Positions 35,525 through 45,472 are shown, counted from the stretch's first letter. The stretch: DNA of 56,906 nucleotides from Halanaerobiales bacterium (GCA_022360715.1 JAKSCG010000168.1:1-56906), one strand, 5' to 3'. Notes: generated from the letters alone by a model not told the origin. Numbers and translations: made by a program.

Positions 35525-36080
35525 TTAACTCATCCTCCAGCAGGAGCGAGATCAGCTCTAAGATATTAGCTTGCCGGCAGGTCAAAACCTTACTATCCCC
35601 TGATTTTTCAGTCAGTTTTGTCATCATATCACCTTGAACACTCGCACCGGCTGTCCATAAGATTATTTTACTAATCCCTTCCGGCCAAGCAAGCTCCTGT
35701 TCACTACTGGCCAAACTAATCCTGACCCCGGCTGCCGTAAAAATTCCCTCCAGTTCTTTCAGCAGGGAAGGATCGATCTGCTGGTGAATCAGATAATACT
35801 CGGCTTCTGATAAGAGCGCACTTAGAATCAGGGTCAGGAAATCTTTCTCCCTTTGATCTCGCTGCAATAATTGTCTTTCCAGTTGTGCTCTGCCTGTTTT
35901 CAGGTCCTGGTTTTCAATTTTCAGCCGATTGATATCCAGGCTAATATTATTAATAATCTTTTTCTGTTCTTCAACCAGTCCTTCCTGGCCAATAATGCTG
36001 GAACCGATCAGTATCCCTAAACCCAGTGCGGCAAAAATTGCCGTAATGGTAAAAATATGATAGCGGAAGTTTACAATCAT
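35511..36080 (-). CDS. SteB/MctB-like (copper transporter family) membrane-anchored protein
   Basis: This 189-residue protein has one N-terminal membrane segment (FTITAIFAALGLGILIGSSII), then a coiled coil (about residues 38-75, NNISLDINRLKIENQDLK), then a soluble domain. This is the layout of the MctB/SteB family, whose Corynebacterium member partners SteA in cell division and wall remodelling. It directly follows a SteA-type gene, 11 bases apart. The 'copper transporter' label of the family does not apply to this branch with any certainty. Confidence 0.8.
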   Translation of the reverse strand: MIVNFRYHIFTITAIFAALGLGILIGSSIIGQEGLVEEQKKIINNISLDINRLKIENQDLKTGRAQLERQLLQRDQREKDFLTLILSALLSEAEYYLIHQQIDPSLLKELEGIFTAAGVRISLASSEQELAWPEGISKIILWTAGASVQGDMMTKLTEKSGDSKVLTCRQANILELISLLLEDELSAGR

Positions 36081-36091
36081 TTTATCCCTTC

Positions 36092-37207
36092 TTAAAAATC
36101 AAATAAAAACCTGAGCCTGAGAGCCAGCAAGGTTAATAATTGCTTTAAAGGCGGAGAAAAAAAGCCCAGGAGAATCAGCGGTAATAAAATCGCCAATAAT
36201 AATTGAACCCAGTAATGGGAATAGATTTTATGCTGATAAAGTTTACTGACCCCTTTGGCATCGATCAAGCGATCACCTATTTTTAACCTGACCAGCAAGG
36301 TGCTGGCCATTCCCGGACGTCCCTTTTCCAGGAAGTCAATCATGTGGGAATGAGTTCCCACGGCTGCGATCAATTCCGCTCCCTTTTCATAGGCCATTAA
36401 CATAGCAATATCTTCGCTGGTACCCGGGGCCGGAAATAAAATATAATTGATTCCCAGCTTTTTAATCCTTTTTACGCCGGGAGACCTCCCGTCAGGGTAG
36501 GCATGGACCACAATAATTGACCCTTTTTTTAAAGCCCGGTCAGAAACACTATCCATATCTCCAATGATAATATCTGGTTGATAACCCCTCTCCAGACAAG
36601 CATCGGCCCCGCCGTCAACAGCAATAATAATGGGATTCATCTCAAAGATATAGGATTTAATTGCTTCCAGATCAGCCTTATAGTCGGCTCCCCTGACCAC
36701 AATTAAAGCCTGTTTGCCTTTAAAATCAATCCCAATTTCCGGTATCAGTAAATCAAGAATTATTCTCTTTTCCCGCCAGGCATATTGAAGGGTATTATCA
36801 ATAAATTTATTTAACTCCTGTTCCTGATTAAAGCGAGCTTTGACCAGCTTCTCCTCCAACACCTGCTGATTCAATTCCCAGCCATAGGCAATAATCTGGT
36901 CATTTTTATAGATTATACCCTGCTCATAAACGATCTCATCCCCCTCCTCCAGGGAGGCAAGACCGACATTTTGCGTAATATCGATCAGTGGAATACCGGC
37001 ATTTAACAAAATAGAAGGTCCGGTATTGGGATATTTGCCACTAACCGAAGCCGAAGTATTAAGAATAGCCTTTACCTGCTTTTCAATTAGGGATTTAGCT
37101 GCAATTGCATCAATATCCTGATGAGCGATTAGTGCTATTTCCCTGGCTTTAATTCGTTTGGTTAAATCCTTGGTTTTTTGGTCCCTTACTACCCGTCCCT
37201 TCAGCAT
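36092..37207 (-). CDS. steA: SteA-like protein with thiamine-pyrophosphokinase-like domain
   Basis: This is a 371-residue protein. An N-terminal domain (HQDIDAIAAKSLIEKQVKAI) is followed by a domain resembling thiamine pyrophosphokinase, with IIAVDGGADACL near residue 210 and IIGDMDSVSD near 228, and one C-terminal membrane segment (WVQLLLAILLPLILLGFF). This matches the SteA family (cytokinetic ring protein in Corynebacterium). ATG 37207 is used because GGAGGAG lies 10 bases ahead; the open frame extends further up. The link with Spo0A and SpoIVB suggests a role in division or septation during sporulation; that is inference. Confidence 0.85.
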   Translation of the reverse strand: MLKGRVVRDQKTKDLTKRIKAREIALIAHQDIDAIAAKSLIEKQVKAILNTSASVSGKYPNTGPSILLNAGIPLIDITQNVGLASLEEGDEIVYEQGIIYKNDQIIAYGWELNQQVLEEKLVKARFNQEQELNKFIDNTLQYAWREKRIILDLLIPEIGIDFKGKQALIVVRGADYKADLEAIKSYIFEMNPIIIAVDGGADACLERGYQPDIIIGDMDSVSDRALKKGSIIVVHAYPDGRSPGVKRIKKLGINYILFPAPGTSEDIAMLMAYEKGAELIAAVGTHSHMIDFLEKGRPGMASTLLVRLKIGDRLIDAKGVSKLYQHKIYSHYWVQLLLAILLPLILLGFFSPPLKQLLTLLALRLRFLFDF

Positions 37208-37308
37208 TGAAAAACTCCTCCAGGGCTTTTTAATATTATATGGTAATCCGGGACTCGCCATACTGGAAGTTAATTGTAATTAAAGGAGATAAAGGCTAAA
37301 CAGAAGAT

Positions 37309-38097
37309 TTAACTGGCTCTCATTTCCAAACGGAGTTTATCGGCGATCTTGGCAATAAACTGCGAATTGGTCGGTTTACCGCTGTTAGCGGAAACAGTCG
37401 TCCCAAAATACTTATTTAAGGCATTAATATTACCGCGGTCCCAAGATACTTCAATTGCATGCCTGATCGCCCGTTCAACCCGGCTGGGGGTTGTATGGAA
37501 TTTTTCGGCGACAGTTGGATATAGTTCTTTAGTTACCGCACCTAAAAACTCAATATCATTAATCACCAGTTCGATCGCAACCCTTAAATAAATATAGCCT
37601 TTAATATGGGCCGGTACTCCCAGTTGGTGCATCACTTCGGTGATCCTGACATCAAGGTCGACCCCTTTTTGGGGATTATTACTGGTAGAGATAACATACC
37701 CGTTCGAGGAGCCGGTCGGCGGTGTCATCAACTGATTAACCCTTTCTACTAATTTATCAAGGTCAAATGGTTTCATTATGTAATAATTAGCCCCCAGTTC
37801 AACCACCCTTTTGGTAACCTCTTCTTGACCAAAGGCAGTTAAAATGATCGTTTTAACATCTTTAGCAAAATTGACTCGATTCATCTCTTCCATTACACCG
37901 ATCCCGTCTAGATGGGGCATAATTAAATCAAGAACCAGGACATCAGGTTCTTTTTCGCGCAATAGCTTTAAACCGTCAACTCCATTATATGCGACACCGA
38001 CCACTTCAAAATTATCCTGTTCATTCAAATATTCTTCTAATAACTGACAAAACTCCCTGTTGTCATCGACTAAAACAATCCGCACGTGATCATCCAT
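37309..38097 (-). CDS. spo0A: Stage 0 sporulation protein A, response regulator
   Basis: This is a 262-residue master regulator of sporulation. The receiver domain has the acidic pocket DD at residues 11-12, the phospho-acceptor Asp in VLVLDLIMP near residue 57, Thr in ILTAFGQ and Lys in MKPFD. The C-terminal DNA-binding domain carries the invariant Spo0A recognition helix [17 protein letters not shown]. Length is normal. GGAGG precedes the ATG. It lies immediately downstream of spoIVB, the conserved order. Confidence 0.96.
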   Translation of the reverse strand: MDDHVRIVLVDDNREFCQLLEEYLNEQDNFEVVGVAYNGVDGLKLLREKEPDVLVLDLIMPHLDGIGVMEEMNRVNFAKDVKTIILTAFGQEEVTKRVVELGANYYIMKPFDLDKLVERVNQLMTPPTGSSNGYVISTSNNPQKGVDLDVRITEVMHQLGVPAHIKGYIYLRVAIELVINDIEFLGAVTKELYPTVAEKFHTTPSRVERAIRHAIEVSWDRGNINALNKYFGTTVSANSGKPTNSQFIAKIADKLRLEMRAS

Positions 38098-38138
38098 TGC
38101 ATATTACCTCCTTCTAAATTTACAGAAATTCTCTTATT

Positions 38139-38166
38139 ATTATAAAAGTTCTACATTTACTTCCAA
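38139..38166 (-). promoter_or_regulatory. Sigma-A-type promoter before spo0A
   Basis: TTGGAA (38161-38166), 16 bases, TATAAT (38139-38144) on the minus strand, about 40 bases before the ATG. I looked for a sigma-H promoter and 0A boxes in the same gap and found no convincing match. Confidence 0.5.
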
Positions 38167-38221
38167 TCCCCTGCTTTTAATAGGTAAATTTTTTATTATA
38201 TTCCTTTATTTTTTAGTAAAA

Positions 38222-38256
38222 TAAAAAAGCCAGGGGTCAGTAATTACTGGCCCTGG
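38222..38256 (-). terminator. Terminator overlapping the spoIVB stop codon
   Basis: On the minus strand GCCAGGGCCAGTAA and TTACTGACCCCTGGC pair (38229-38256, one bulge), followed by TTTTTTAT. The TAA at 38237-38239 lies within the stem. This separates spoIVB from spo0A transcription. Confidence 0.75.
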
Positions 38257-39553
38257 CCTGATTATAAAGATCTGTCTGTAAAAGCATCCATTCGGCAAAA
38301 ACCCCATATCCCCGGGTCGGTTCATTGACAAAAACATGGGTGATCGCCCCCACTAATTTATTGTTTTGCACAATCGGACTTCCACTCATCCCCTGGATAA
38401 TACCACCGGTAATCTTTTTTAATCGGGGGTCGGTTATGTTAATGATCATCCCCTTATCCCGGGGAAGAGATTGGTGATTGACCCGTTCAATCTTAACATC
38501 AAACTCTTCGATTTTTCCTCCTTCTACCACTGTATATATTTTGGCCGGTCCCCGTTTAACTTCAGAAATTGGGGCAACCGGGATCGGTTTTTTAAAATAG
38601 GGATTAACCGGATTTTTATTTAACTTACCGAAAATTCCAAATTTACTATTTTGCTGAATTTCCCCGATCACATTATCCAGATGAAAAAACGTTCCCAGTT
38701 TTTCTCCGGGCAAGCCCTTTCGCCCACTATTTATTCCGGAAATTCTGGCCTCAATTATTTTACCTTCTCTTACTTCGATCCTACTCTGACTATTCGCCTC
38801 GGTTATTTCATGACCCAATGCACCATATTCACCTTTTTTCGGTTCATAGAAAGTAAGCGTGCCGACACCGGCCACCCCATCATCTACATACAAACCAATC
38901 ATATATTGACCTTTTTTGTCTTTAATAGCTGACAGTGCTAGCTCCTCGACCAACTTATTCTTCCTCTTAACCCTTAAGTTAACTACTCCTTCGGCCCGAG
39001 AGATCTCCTGAATAAGATTGGCTAGTTCTATTTTATCGTTGATCTCCTGATTATTAATCGCTACTATTACATCCCCCACTTCAATCCCTGCTTCCTGAGC
39101 CGGGTAATACCGCTGGCCGTCTGCTCCTTCCACAAAGGACCTGCCGACAACCATGACTCCTTTGCTGCGCAATAATACTCCAATCGCCTGTCCACCGGGA
39201 TAGACATCAACCTCCGGTATAATATTAACGGTAATACTCTTGATCGGGATAAAGCCCAGTAGCTTAAAATTTATCGACGAAGTCCCGACTTTATCACCTT
39301 TAACCGTTAATTGATGACCTGAACTCAATACTAAATAATTATTTTGCTGACTTTCCCCGTTTAACTCTAAATCTAAATTCTCCATACCCTCAATTGATAC
39401 ATTAAATGAAAGCGGTAATTTCGATAAAATCGTTGATTGATCACCTTTAACAATTGAAAAATAAGCGGGCAGTCCACTGGCAATAAAATAATAAGACAAA
39501 GCAATAAAAAAGATAAATGCCAATAAAAAGCCAATACCGATTCTTCTTTTCAA
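38237..39553 (-). CDS. spoIVB: SpoIVB serine peptidase
   Basis: This 438-residue protease is secreted across the forespore membrane to trigger sigma-K activation. It has an N-terminal membrane anchor (IGIGFLLAFIFFIALSYYFIASG), a PDZ domain (about 125-205, IEVGDVIVAINNQEI), catalytic His in ALGHEI and catalytic Ser in QGMSGSPIVQ. The start is TTG at 39553 behind AGGAGAG; a longer open frame upstream lacks a ribosome site and passes into the terminator. It lies between recN and spo0A, as in many spore formers. Confidence 0.94.
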   Translation of the reverse strand: MKRRIGIGFLLAFIFFIALSYYFIASGLPAYFSIVKGDQSTILSKLPLSFNVSIEGMENLDLELNGESQQNNYLVLSSGHQLTVKGDKVGTSSINFKLLGFIPIKSITVNIIPEVDVYPGGQAIGVLLRSKGVMVVGRSFVEGADGQRYYPAQEAGIEVGDVIVAINNQEINDKIELANLIQEISRAEGVVNLRVKRKNKLVEELALSAIKDKKGQYMIGLYVDDGVAGVGTLTFYEPKKGEYGALGHEITEANSQSRIEVREGKIIEARISGINSGRKGLPGEKLGTFFHLDNVIGEIQQNSKFGIFGKLNKNPVNPYFKKPIPVAPISEVKRGPAKIYTVVEGGKIEEFDVKIERVNHQSLPRDKGMIINITDPRLKKITGGIIQGMSGSPIVQNNKLVGAITHVFVNEPTRGYGVFAEWMLLQTDLYNQARASNY

Positions 39554-39607
39554 AAATATCACTCTCCTGCCAAAATGGGAGCTATTGTCCCCCGACTTAT
39601 ACTGAAC

Positions 39608-39644
39608 ACAAAAAAACAGGCGCCTCTCTATATAGAGATGCCCG
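39608..39644 (-). terminator. Terminator after recN
   Basis: The perfect palindrome TCTCTATATAGAGA is flanked by GC-rich bases (GGGCA and GGCGCC) and followed on the minus strand by TGTTTTTTTG, between recN and spoIVB. Confidence 0.6.
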
Positions 39645-39713
39645 CATAAATTAACCATTATTCAGTTAGATATTGGCAGGTCAATAGATATTTTACACTC
39701 GATCAAAACTAAA

Positions 39714-41408
39714 TTAGAGCAAGGCTTTTTTAGTTTCGGCCATAAGCAACATTTCTCCGGCATGTTCAAGGGTAGTCTCAGTTAAGGCAACCCCGCCCAG
39801 CATTCTGGCCAGTTCTTTTCTTTTGCCCTCTTGATCCAGCGGATTAATTCTGGTATAAGTCCTGTTTCCCTCTTTTATTTTTGATATATAATAATGACAA
39901 TCGGCCATACTGGCAATCTGCGGCAAGTGACTAATACAGAAGACCTGGCGCTGGCGGCTGATGATGGCCAGCTTTTCCGCCATTTTCTGGGCGGTCTGGC
40001 CGCCGACCCCGCTATCAACCTCATCAAAAATCAATGTATCAACCTGATCAATATGGGCAATAATAGTTTTAAGGGCCAGCATTATTCTTGACAATTCACC
40101 ACCGGAAGCTATCTTAGCCAGTGGTTTTACTTCTTCACCGGCATTAGTTGAAATTAAAAACTCAATCCGGTCAATCCCGTCGGAACTGGCTTCCTTATCC
40201 TCAAATGCAATCGTAAAAATAGTGTCCTGCATGGCCAAATCCTTCAGTTCCCGCGCCAGCATCGCTTCCAACTCTCGGGCTTTTTCTTGTCTTATTTGGG
40301 AAAGTTGCTGCGCATATTTATAATAATTCTGATTTAATTGTTCCAGCTGTTTATTTAAATCAGCGATGGTCTTTTCCTGTGCTTCCAGTTCCGCCAGTTC
40401 TTCACTCATCTTTGTTTTATATGCTAAGATATCGGCGATTGTTTTCCCGTATTTACGCTGCAGCCCATTAATTAAACTAACCCTTTTTTCTAGCATATCC
40501 AGTTTTTCCTGATTAAATTCCAGACCTTCCAGATAACTATGGAAGCTAAAACCCAGTTCTTCTAATTGATAATAAACATCACTCAGACCTGTAAAAAACT
40601 GTTTTAATTGCGGGTCATAATCTTTTAGACCGTCCATTTTTTTCATACAAACCCCTAATTGGCCTAAAATACCACTATTATTATAGTCATTTCCAGTCAA
40701 GAGATTAGCGATCATTCCGGTAGTCTGATGGATCTCCTCCAGATTAGCCATCAGCTTGAATTCCTGATAAACCCTTTCCTCTTCCCCTGCTTGTAATTGA
40801 GCCTGTTCAATCTCATCGATCTGGAATTTTAATAGATCCATTTTTCGTGCTTTGGCAGATTCATCTATTTTAATCTGGGAGATCTTTTCTTTAACCGTGC
40901 TGATCTCTTGATATAAAGAGGCTACTTGCTCCAGCAAGCCATCTTCTTTACATCCCCGGTAGTCATCAAGCAAATTCAGGTGGGAAGATGCGTCTAAGAG
41001 GAGTTGATGTTCATGCTGGCCATGGATATCGACCAGGTATTTACTGATCGCTCGAATCATCCCCGCTGTGGCCAGTTGACCGTTAATCCGATTCCTATTC
41101 CGCCCGTTTTCCCGAATTTCTCTTGATAATAGGACCAGGGAAGGCTCAACTTCAATCCCGACTTCTTCCAGATAAGTATTGATCTGCTTAATCTTTTCCG
41201 GTTCAAAAGCAGCTTCAATATAGGCATTTTCTTTTCCGCTTCTAATTAAATCACTATTGGCCCGTGCTCCGAGCAGTATTTCCAGAGCCCCGATAATAAT
41301 TGATTTTCCGGCACCAGTTTCTCCTGTCAAAACGGTTAATCCGTTTTGAAAACTAATAGTTAGTTCATCAATTAGGGCAAAATTCTTGATGCGAAAATCA
41401 ACTAACAT
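39714..41408 (-). CDS. recN: DNA repair protein RecN
   Basis: This is a 564-residue SMC-like ATPase for double-strand break repair. N-terminal GLTVLTGETGAGKSIIIGALEILLGARA gives Walker A near residue 30, and C-terminal GGELSRIMLALK (signature) and DTLIFDEVDSGVGG (Walker B) close the ATPase head. The middle 300 residues are coiled coil. Length is typical. It is the last gene before spoIVB in the cell-maintenance operon. Confidence 0.95.
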   Translation of the reverse strand: MLVDFRIKNFALIDELTISFQNGLTVLTGETGAGKSIIIGALEILLGARANSDLIRSGKENAYIEAAFEPEKIKQINTYLEEVGIEVEPSLVLLSREIRENGRNRNRINGQLATAGMIRAISKYLVDIHGQHEHQLLLDASSHLNLLDDYRGCKEDGLLEQVASLYQEISTVKEKISQIKIDESAKARKMDLLKFQIDEIEQAQLQAGEEERVYQEFKLMANLEEIHQTTGMIANLLTGNDYNNSGILGQLGVCMKKMDGLKDYDPQLKQFFTGLSDVYYQLEELGFSFHSYLEGLEFNQEKLDMLEKRVSLINGLQRKYGKTIADILAYKTKMSEELAELEAQEKTIADLNKQLEQLNQNYYKYAQQLSQIRQEKARELEAMLARELKDLAMQDTIFTIAFEDKEASSDGIDRIEFLISTNAGEEVKPLAKIASGGELSRIMLALKTIIAHIDQVDTLIFDEVDSGVGGQTAQKMAEKLAIISRQRQVFCISHLPQIASMADCHYYISKIKEGNRTYTRINPLDQEGKRKELARMLGGVALTETTLEHAGEMLLMAETKKALL

Positions 41409-41431
41409 GATTAAATAACCTCCTGAAAATT

Positions 41432-41884
41432 TTAAAGTAACATATCCTGTAATTGATTGAAGATATCTATTGCTTTGGCTTTTGGTTTAATGATTAACAG
41501 CACTGTATCATCACCGGCGACTGATCCAATTATCTCTTCCCAATCGACATTATCAATAGCTGAAGCAAGTCCCATCGCCGTCCCGGGCAGTGAGTTTAAT
41601 ACGATAATATTTTCACTATAATCCATATCGACAACAAAATCCTGGACCATCCTTTTCATCCAGTTGAGCACATCCCCTTTGCTCCGTTCTGTGGGTGGAG
41701 AGTATTTATATCCCCCGTGTCCGTCCGGAACTTTGATTAAACCCAGTTTTTTGATATCCCGGGAAATTGTAGCCTGAGTAATGGCGATTCCCGACTGACG
41801 TAATTTCATCACTAGTTCATCTTGGGTACTAATATCATTGTCTTTGATAATATTGATGATCTTCAGGTGTCTTTTACTTCTCAT
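41432..41884 (-). CDS. argR: Arginine repressor
   Basis: This is a 150-residue ArgR/AhrC regulator. The N-terminal winged helix has QATISRDIKKLGL near residue 37, and the C-terminal hexamer/arginine domain has NSLPGTAMGLASAID near 98 and the arginine-binding GDDTVLLI near 124. It probably controls arcC/argF in this window. GGGGGAT precedes the ATG. Confidence 0.94.
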   Translation of the reverse strand: MRSKRHLKIINIIKDNDISTQDELVMKLRQSGIAITQATISRDIKKLGLIKVPDGHGGYKYSPPTERSKGDVLNWMKRMVQDFVVDMDYSENIIVLNSLPGTAMGLASAIDNVDWEEIIGSVAGDDTVLLIIKPKAKAIDIFNQLQDMLL

Positions 41885-41896
41885 TTTTATCCCCCT

Positions 41897-42772
41897 TTAG
41901 ACTAAACCAACCCGCATTTTTTTATGTAAAATAGTATAAAAGGTTCTTTCCGGTAGTTTAACTATTGATAGTTCCTCTTTGGCGGCTGACAGGTAAATTT
42001 CATCCTTAGAAGAAAGATTAAAATCATAACGACCGTCAGCATTGAGTTTCATCGAAGTATTACCGGTAACAATAATCCTCAGCTTTTCGTAATCAGCGAT
42101 AACCATTGGCCGTACATAAAGAGTATGCGGACAGATCGGAGTAAGGATAATCGCTCTAATATTGGGATTAATGATCGGCCCGCCGGCAGACAAAGAATAA
42201 GCGGTAGAACCGGTTGGCGTAGCGATAATTAATCCGTCGGCCCGATAACTGTTGACAATCTGATCATTAATAAATAATTCTATCCCCAGCATATTGGAGC
42301 TGGAACCCCGGTGAAGAACTATATCATTTAAAGCCTGACTTTGATAAACCTTTACACCATTACTAATTACTTTGGCGACTATAATCATGCGCTTCTCAAT
42401 TTTGAAATTACCGTTCAGCAACTGAATTAAAGCCGTTTCCAGTTCATTTGTCTCTATCTCCGTTAAAAAGCCCAATCTTCCGATATTTACCCCCAATAAC
42501 GGGATATTAGTCGTAAAGAAATGGTGGGCTGCCTGTAAAAAGGTGCCATCACCGCCAAAGACAATAACCAGATCTACCCTTTCCCTTAATTCAGCATAAC
42601 TGGCCAGTTGATCATTGTTGAACAAATCTGCGGCCTCTTTTTCGATTAAATACGAAATTCCTTCCCTTTCCAGCCATTTAATCACCCTGGATACAACTGT
42701 AAAAACCCCTTTTTTCTGATGATTCAATACTAACCCGATATTTGGAATATAATCAACCCCCTCCAAAGACAA
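41897..42772 (-). CDS. nadK: NAD kinase
   Basis: This 291-residue ATP/polyphosphate-NAD kinase has FGGDGTFLQAAH near residue 75 (GGDGT), TEIETNELE, and TPTGSTAYSLSAGGPI near 180. The start is uncertain. TTG at 42772 has no ribosome site, whereas GGAGGGGG lies 11 bases before an ATT codon (42746-42748) that would give a protein beginning with PNIGLVLNHQK, as relatives do. It overlaps the tlyA stop. Confidence 0.92.
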   Translation of the reverse strand: MSLEGVDYIPNIGLVLNHQKKGVFTVVSRVIKWLEREGISYLIEKEAADLFNNDQLASYAELRERVDLVIVFGGDGTFLQAAHHFFTTNIPLLGVNIGRLGFLTEIETNELETALIQLLNGNFKIEKRMIIVAKVISNGVKVYQSQALNDIVLHRGSSSNMLGIELFINDQIVNSYRADGLIIATPTGSTAYSLSAGGPIINPNIRAIILTPICPHTLYVRPMVIADYEKLRIIVTGNTSMKLNADGRYDFNLSSKDEIYLSAAKEELSIVKLPERTFYTILHKKMRVGLV

Positions 42773-43583
42773 GGTGTGCAGAACTGACCGTCTCCGCTAT
42801 TTTTTGCTCCCACCGGGACAAATCATGATCCTGCTTAATATTTTTACTATATTTTAAATGAATTAAAAATTCTATATTTTTGCTTCCGGCCCCGGTGAGC
42901 GGAGAATAATCTAAATCGATTAACTCTAACCCGATTCCGTCCAAAAAAAGGCTTAATTCGGTTAAAATATCAATGTGCACCTTCTGTTCACTAACCAGTC
43001 CATTTTTACCAACCCGTTCCGGGCCAGCTTCAAATTGAGGTTTGATTAAGGCAATAATCTCCCCGTTAGCCCATAAAAAATCAAGGGCCTTCGGAATGAT
43101 TAAGGACAGGGAAATAAAGGAAACATCTATTACAATCAGGGCTACTTGATGCGGTAGTTCCTCAGTAGTTAAATAACGAAAATTAGTCCTTTCGTAGAGC
43201 TCAACCCGCTCGTCTTTTCTTAACTTCCAGGCCAGTTGTCCGTAACCAACATCAACCGCAAAAACTTTACTGGCCCCATGCTGAAGCAGGCAATCGGTAA
43301 AACCGCCGGTGGAAGCACCGATATCTAGTACTTCCTGGCCGGCCGGATCAACGCTAAAAACCTGCAAGGCTTTGGCCAGCTTCATTCCCCCCCGACTAAC
43401 ATAAGGTAGATTATTCCCTTTAATTTCCAGACTGGCCTCAACCGGTATCCGGCTCCCTGCTTTGTCTACTAATTCACCATCAACCAGGATTATCCCGGCC
43501 ATAACCGCACTCTTGGCCTTAGTCCGATTGGGAAAATAACCTTTTTCTACCAGCAAGACATCTAGGCGTTCCTTCTTGGCCAT
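42753..43583 (-). CDS. tlyA: TlyA family rRNA (cytidine-2'-O)-methyltransferase
   Basis: This 276-residue protein has an N-terminal S4 RNA-binding domain (residues 1-60, RLDVLLVEKGYFPNRTKAKSAV) and an FtsJ-like methyltransferase domain with the SAM motif LDIGASTGGFTDCLL near 85 and a DVSFISLSLI motif near 150. TlyA modifies 16S/23S rRNA. It overlaps dxs by 22 bases at its start and nadK at its end. Confidence 0.93.
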   Translation of the reverse strand: MAKKERLDVLLVEKGYFPNRTKAKSAVMAGIILVDGELVDKAGSRIPVEASLEIKGNNLPYVSRGGMKLAKALQVFSVDPAGQEVLDIGASTGGFTDCLLQHGASKVFAVDVGYGQLAWKLRKDERVELYERTNFRYLTTEELPHQVALIVIDVSFISLSLIIPKALDFLWANGEIIALIKPQFEAGPERVGKNGLVSEQKVHIDILTELSLFLDGIGLELIDLDYSPLTGAGSKNIEFLIHLKYSKNIKQDHDLSRWEQKIAETVSSAHLVFGGG

Positions 43584-45472
43584 AGATCTATCTCCACCTT
43601 GCCAGTTATCATTTCGAGCGCGACATTTTTGATCCCTTGAGCATCGAGTTGATATAAAGCCCGCATTCTGGCTTGCGACCCATGGGGGATAAAATGGTCC
43701 GGTAAGCCCAGCCGTTTCAATTGTACACCTTTCAGGTTATAATTATTAATCAATTCCAATATCGCACTGCCGAATCCCCCGGCCAAAACGTGTTCTTCAA
43801 CACTTATTACCTTTTTATATCGCTTGATATTTTCCAGCAAGAGGTCTTGATCAAGGGGTTTAATAAACCTGGGATCAATTACCCCCACTTCAAGTCCTTG
43901 CTGACTGAGCAGTTCTGCTGCCCGTAAAGCCGGATAAACTCTCGAACCAACTGCGATAATCAGTAAATCCTTACCCTCTTGCAAGACTTCACCCCTACCC
44001 AGGGTAATTTCCGTCATGGTCTGTTCGAGTCCGACACCACTACTATCTCCTCTGGGGTATCTTACCACCGTCGGGCGATTACTGTTAACAGCAGTATAGA
44101 GCATCTGCTGTAACAACTTTTCATCACGGGCTGACATAATTACAAGATTGGGAATCGGCCGTAAAAAGGCTAAATCAAAAACCCCCTGGTGGGTCTCGCC
44201 GTCATTACCCACAATTCCACAGCGATCAACCGCTATCGTTACCGGTAGGTTCTGAATACAAACATCATGGACCACCTGGTCATAAGCCCTTTGTAAAAAG
44301 GTTGAGTAAAGGGTAACTACCGGTTTCAAGCCACCCCGGGCCAGACCGGCCGCAAGCGTTACCCCATGTTGTTCCGCAATCCCGACATCAAAAACCCGCT
44401 CCGGAAATCTATCCTGAAAAATATTTAGTCCGGTCCCTTCCGGCATGGCCGCTGTTATCCCGACTACCTTTTGCTCCAGCTCACCGATCTTACACATTGT
44501 ATGTCCAAAAACCTCACTAAAGGTAAGGGCTTTGTTGTTTTTCTTGCTTTCCCCATTTTTGATTTCAAAGGGACTAACTCCGTGGAATTTACTGGGCTGT
44601 TTCTCGGCCGGTTTATAGCCCTTCCCTTTTTTGGTGATCACATGGAGCAAAACCGGTCCGTCAATCCGGTCGGCATTTCTAAAATTGCTGACTAATTCCT
44701 CAATATTATGTCCGTCCAACGGCCCGACATAAGTAAAGCCGAACTCTTCAAATAAAATTCCGGAGATCAGAATATATTTAATCCCGTCTTTGATCCGTTC
44801 AATGCTGTTAGCGACAGTTGTCCCGATCTTGGGAATCCGACTGATCAGAAATTCGATATCTTCCTTCAATTTACTGACCGTCGGGTCCAGTCTAATATTG
44901 GATAAATAGTGTGATAAGGCGCCAACATTAGGTGAGATCGACATTGCATTATCATTTAAAATTACCTTTAAATTAGATTGAAGATGACCGGTATGGTTTA
45001 ATCCTTCAAAAGCCATTCCCGCGGTCAGGGCCCCATCCCCAATTACTGCATAGATTTTATCGTTTCTTCTTTTGATATCTCTGGCCAGGACCAGTCCAAG
45101 CGCCGAAGAGATCGAAGTACTGCTGTGACCGGTTTCGATAATATCGTGAATACTCTCTTTGTTTTTGGGAAAACCGCTCAACCCACCATATTGCCGGATT
45201 GTATGGAATTTATCCTTCCTTCCGGTCAAAATCTTATGGGGGTAACATTGATGTCCCACATCCCAGATAATTTTATCTTTGGGGCTATTCAAATGATAAT
45301 GGAGGGCCAGGGTAAGTTCTACTACCCCCAGATTAGAAGCCAGATGACCACCGGTATCCGCCACCGTTGTAATAATAAAATTCCTCAGTTCACCGGCCAG
45401 CTGGTCTAATTCCTTATATGTAAAGGCTTTTAAATCACCCGGTGTATTAACTTGATCCAATAACTCCATCAT
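43562..45472 (-). CDS. dxs: 1-deoxy-D-xylulose-5-phosphate synthase
   Basis: This 636-residue TPP enzyme of the non-mevalonate isoprenoid pathway condenses pyruvate and glyceraldehyde 3-phosphate. It has the N-terminal VGHQCYPHKILTGRKD, the TPP motif GDGALTAGMAFEGLNHTGHLQSNL-type segment near 150 (with a Mg-binding NDNAMSIS), the central EQHGVTLAAGLA with the catalytic Glu, and C-terminal EEHVLAGGFGSA. GAGGTG precedes the ATG. It shares an operon with ispA, with the OLE/oapA pair between. Confidence 0.95.
   Translation of the reverse strand: MMELLDQVNTPGDLKAFTYKELDQLAGELRNFIITTVADTGGHLASNLGVVELTLALHYHLNSPKDKIIWDVGHQCYPHKILTGRKDKFHTIRQYGGLSGFPKNKESIHDIIETGHSSTSISSALGLVLARDIKRRNDKIYAVIGDGALTAGMAFEGLNHTGHLQSNLKVILNDNAMSISPNVGALSHYLSNIRLDPTVSKLKEDIEFLISRIPKIGTTVANSIERIKDGIKYILISGILFEEFGFTYVGPLDGHNIEELVSNFRNADRIDGPVLLHVITKKGKGYKPAEKQPSKFHGVSPFEIKNGESKKNNKALTFSEVFGHTMCKIGELEQKVVGITAAMPEGTGLNIFQDRFPERVFDVGIAEQHGVTLAAGLARGGLKPVVTLYSTFLQRAYDQVVHDVCIQNLPVTIAVDRCGIVGNDGETHQGVFDLAFLRPIPNLVIMSARDEKLLQQMLYTAVNSNRPTVVRYPRGDSSGVGLEQTMTEITLGRGEVLQEGKDLLIIAVGSRVYPALRAAELLSQQGLEVGVIDPRFIKPLDQDLLLENIKRYKKVISVEEHVLAGGFGSAILELINNYNLKGVQLKRLGLPDHFIPHGSQARMRALYQLDAQGIKNVALEMITGKVEIDLWPRRNA

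Noticed and set aside
39554..39658. N-terminal extension of SpoIVB
   Set aside because: The extension passes through the recN terminator and lacks a ribosome site; TTG 39553 gives the usual membrane anchor start.
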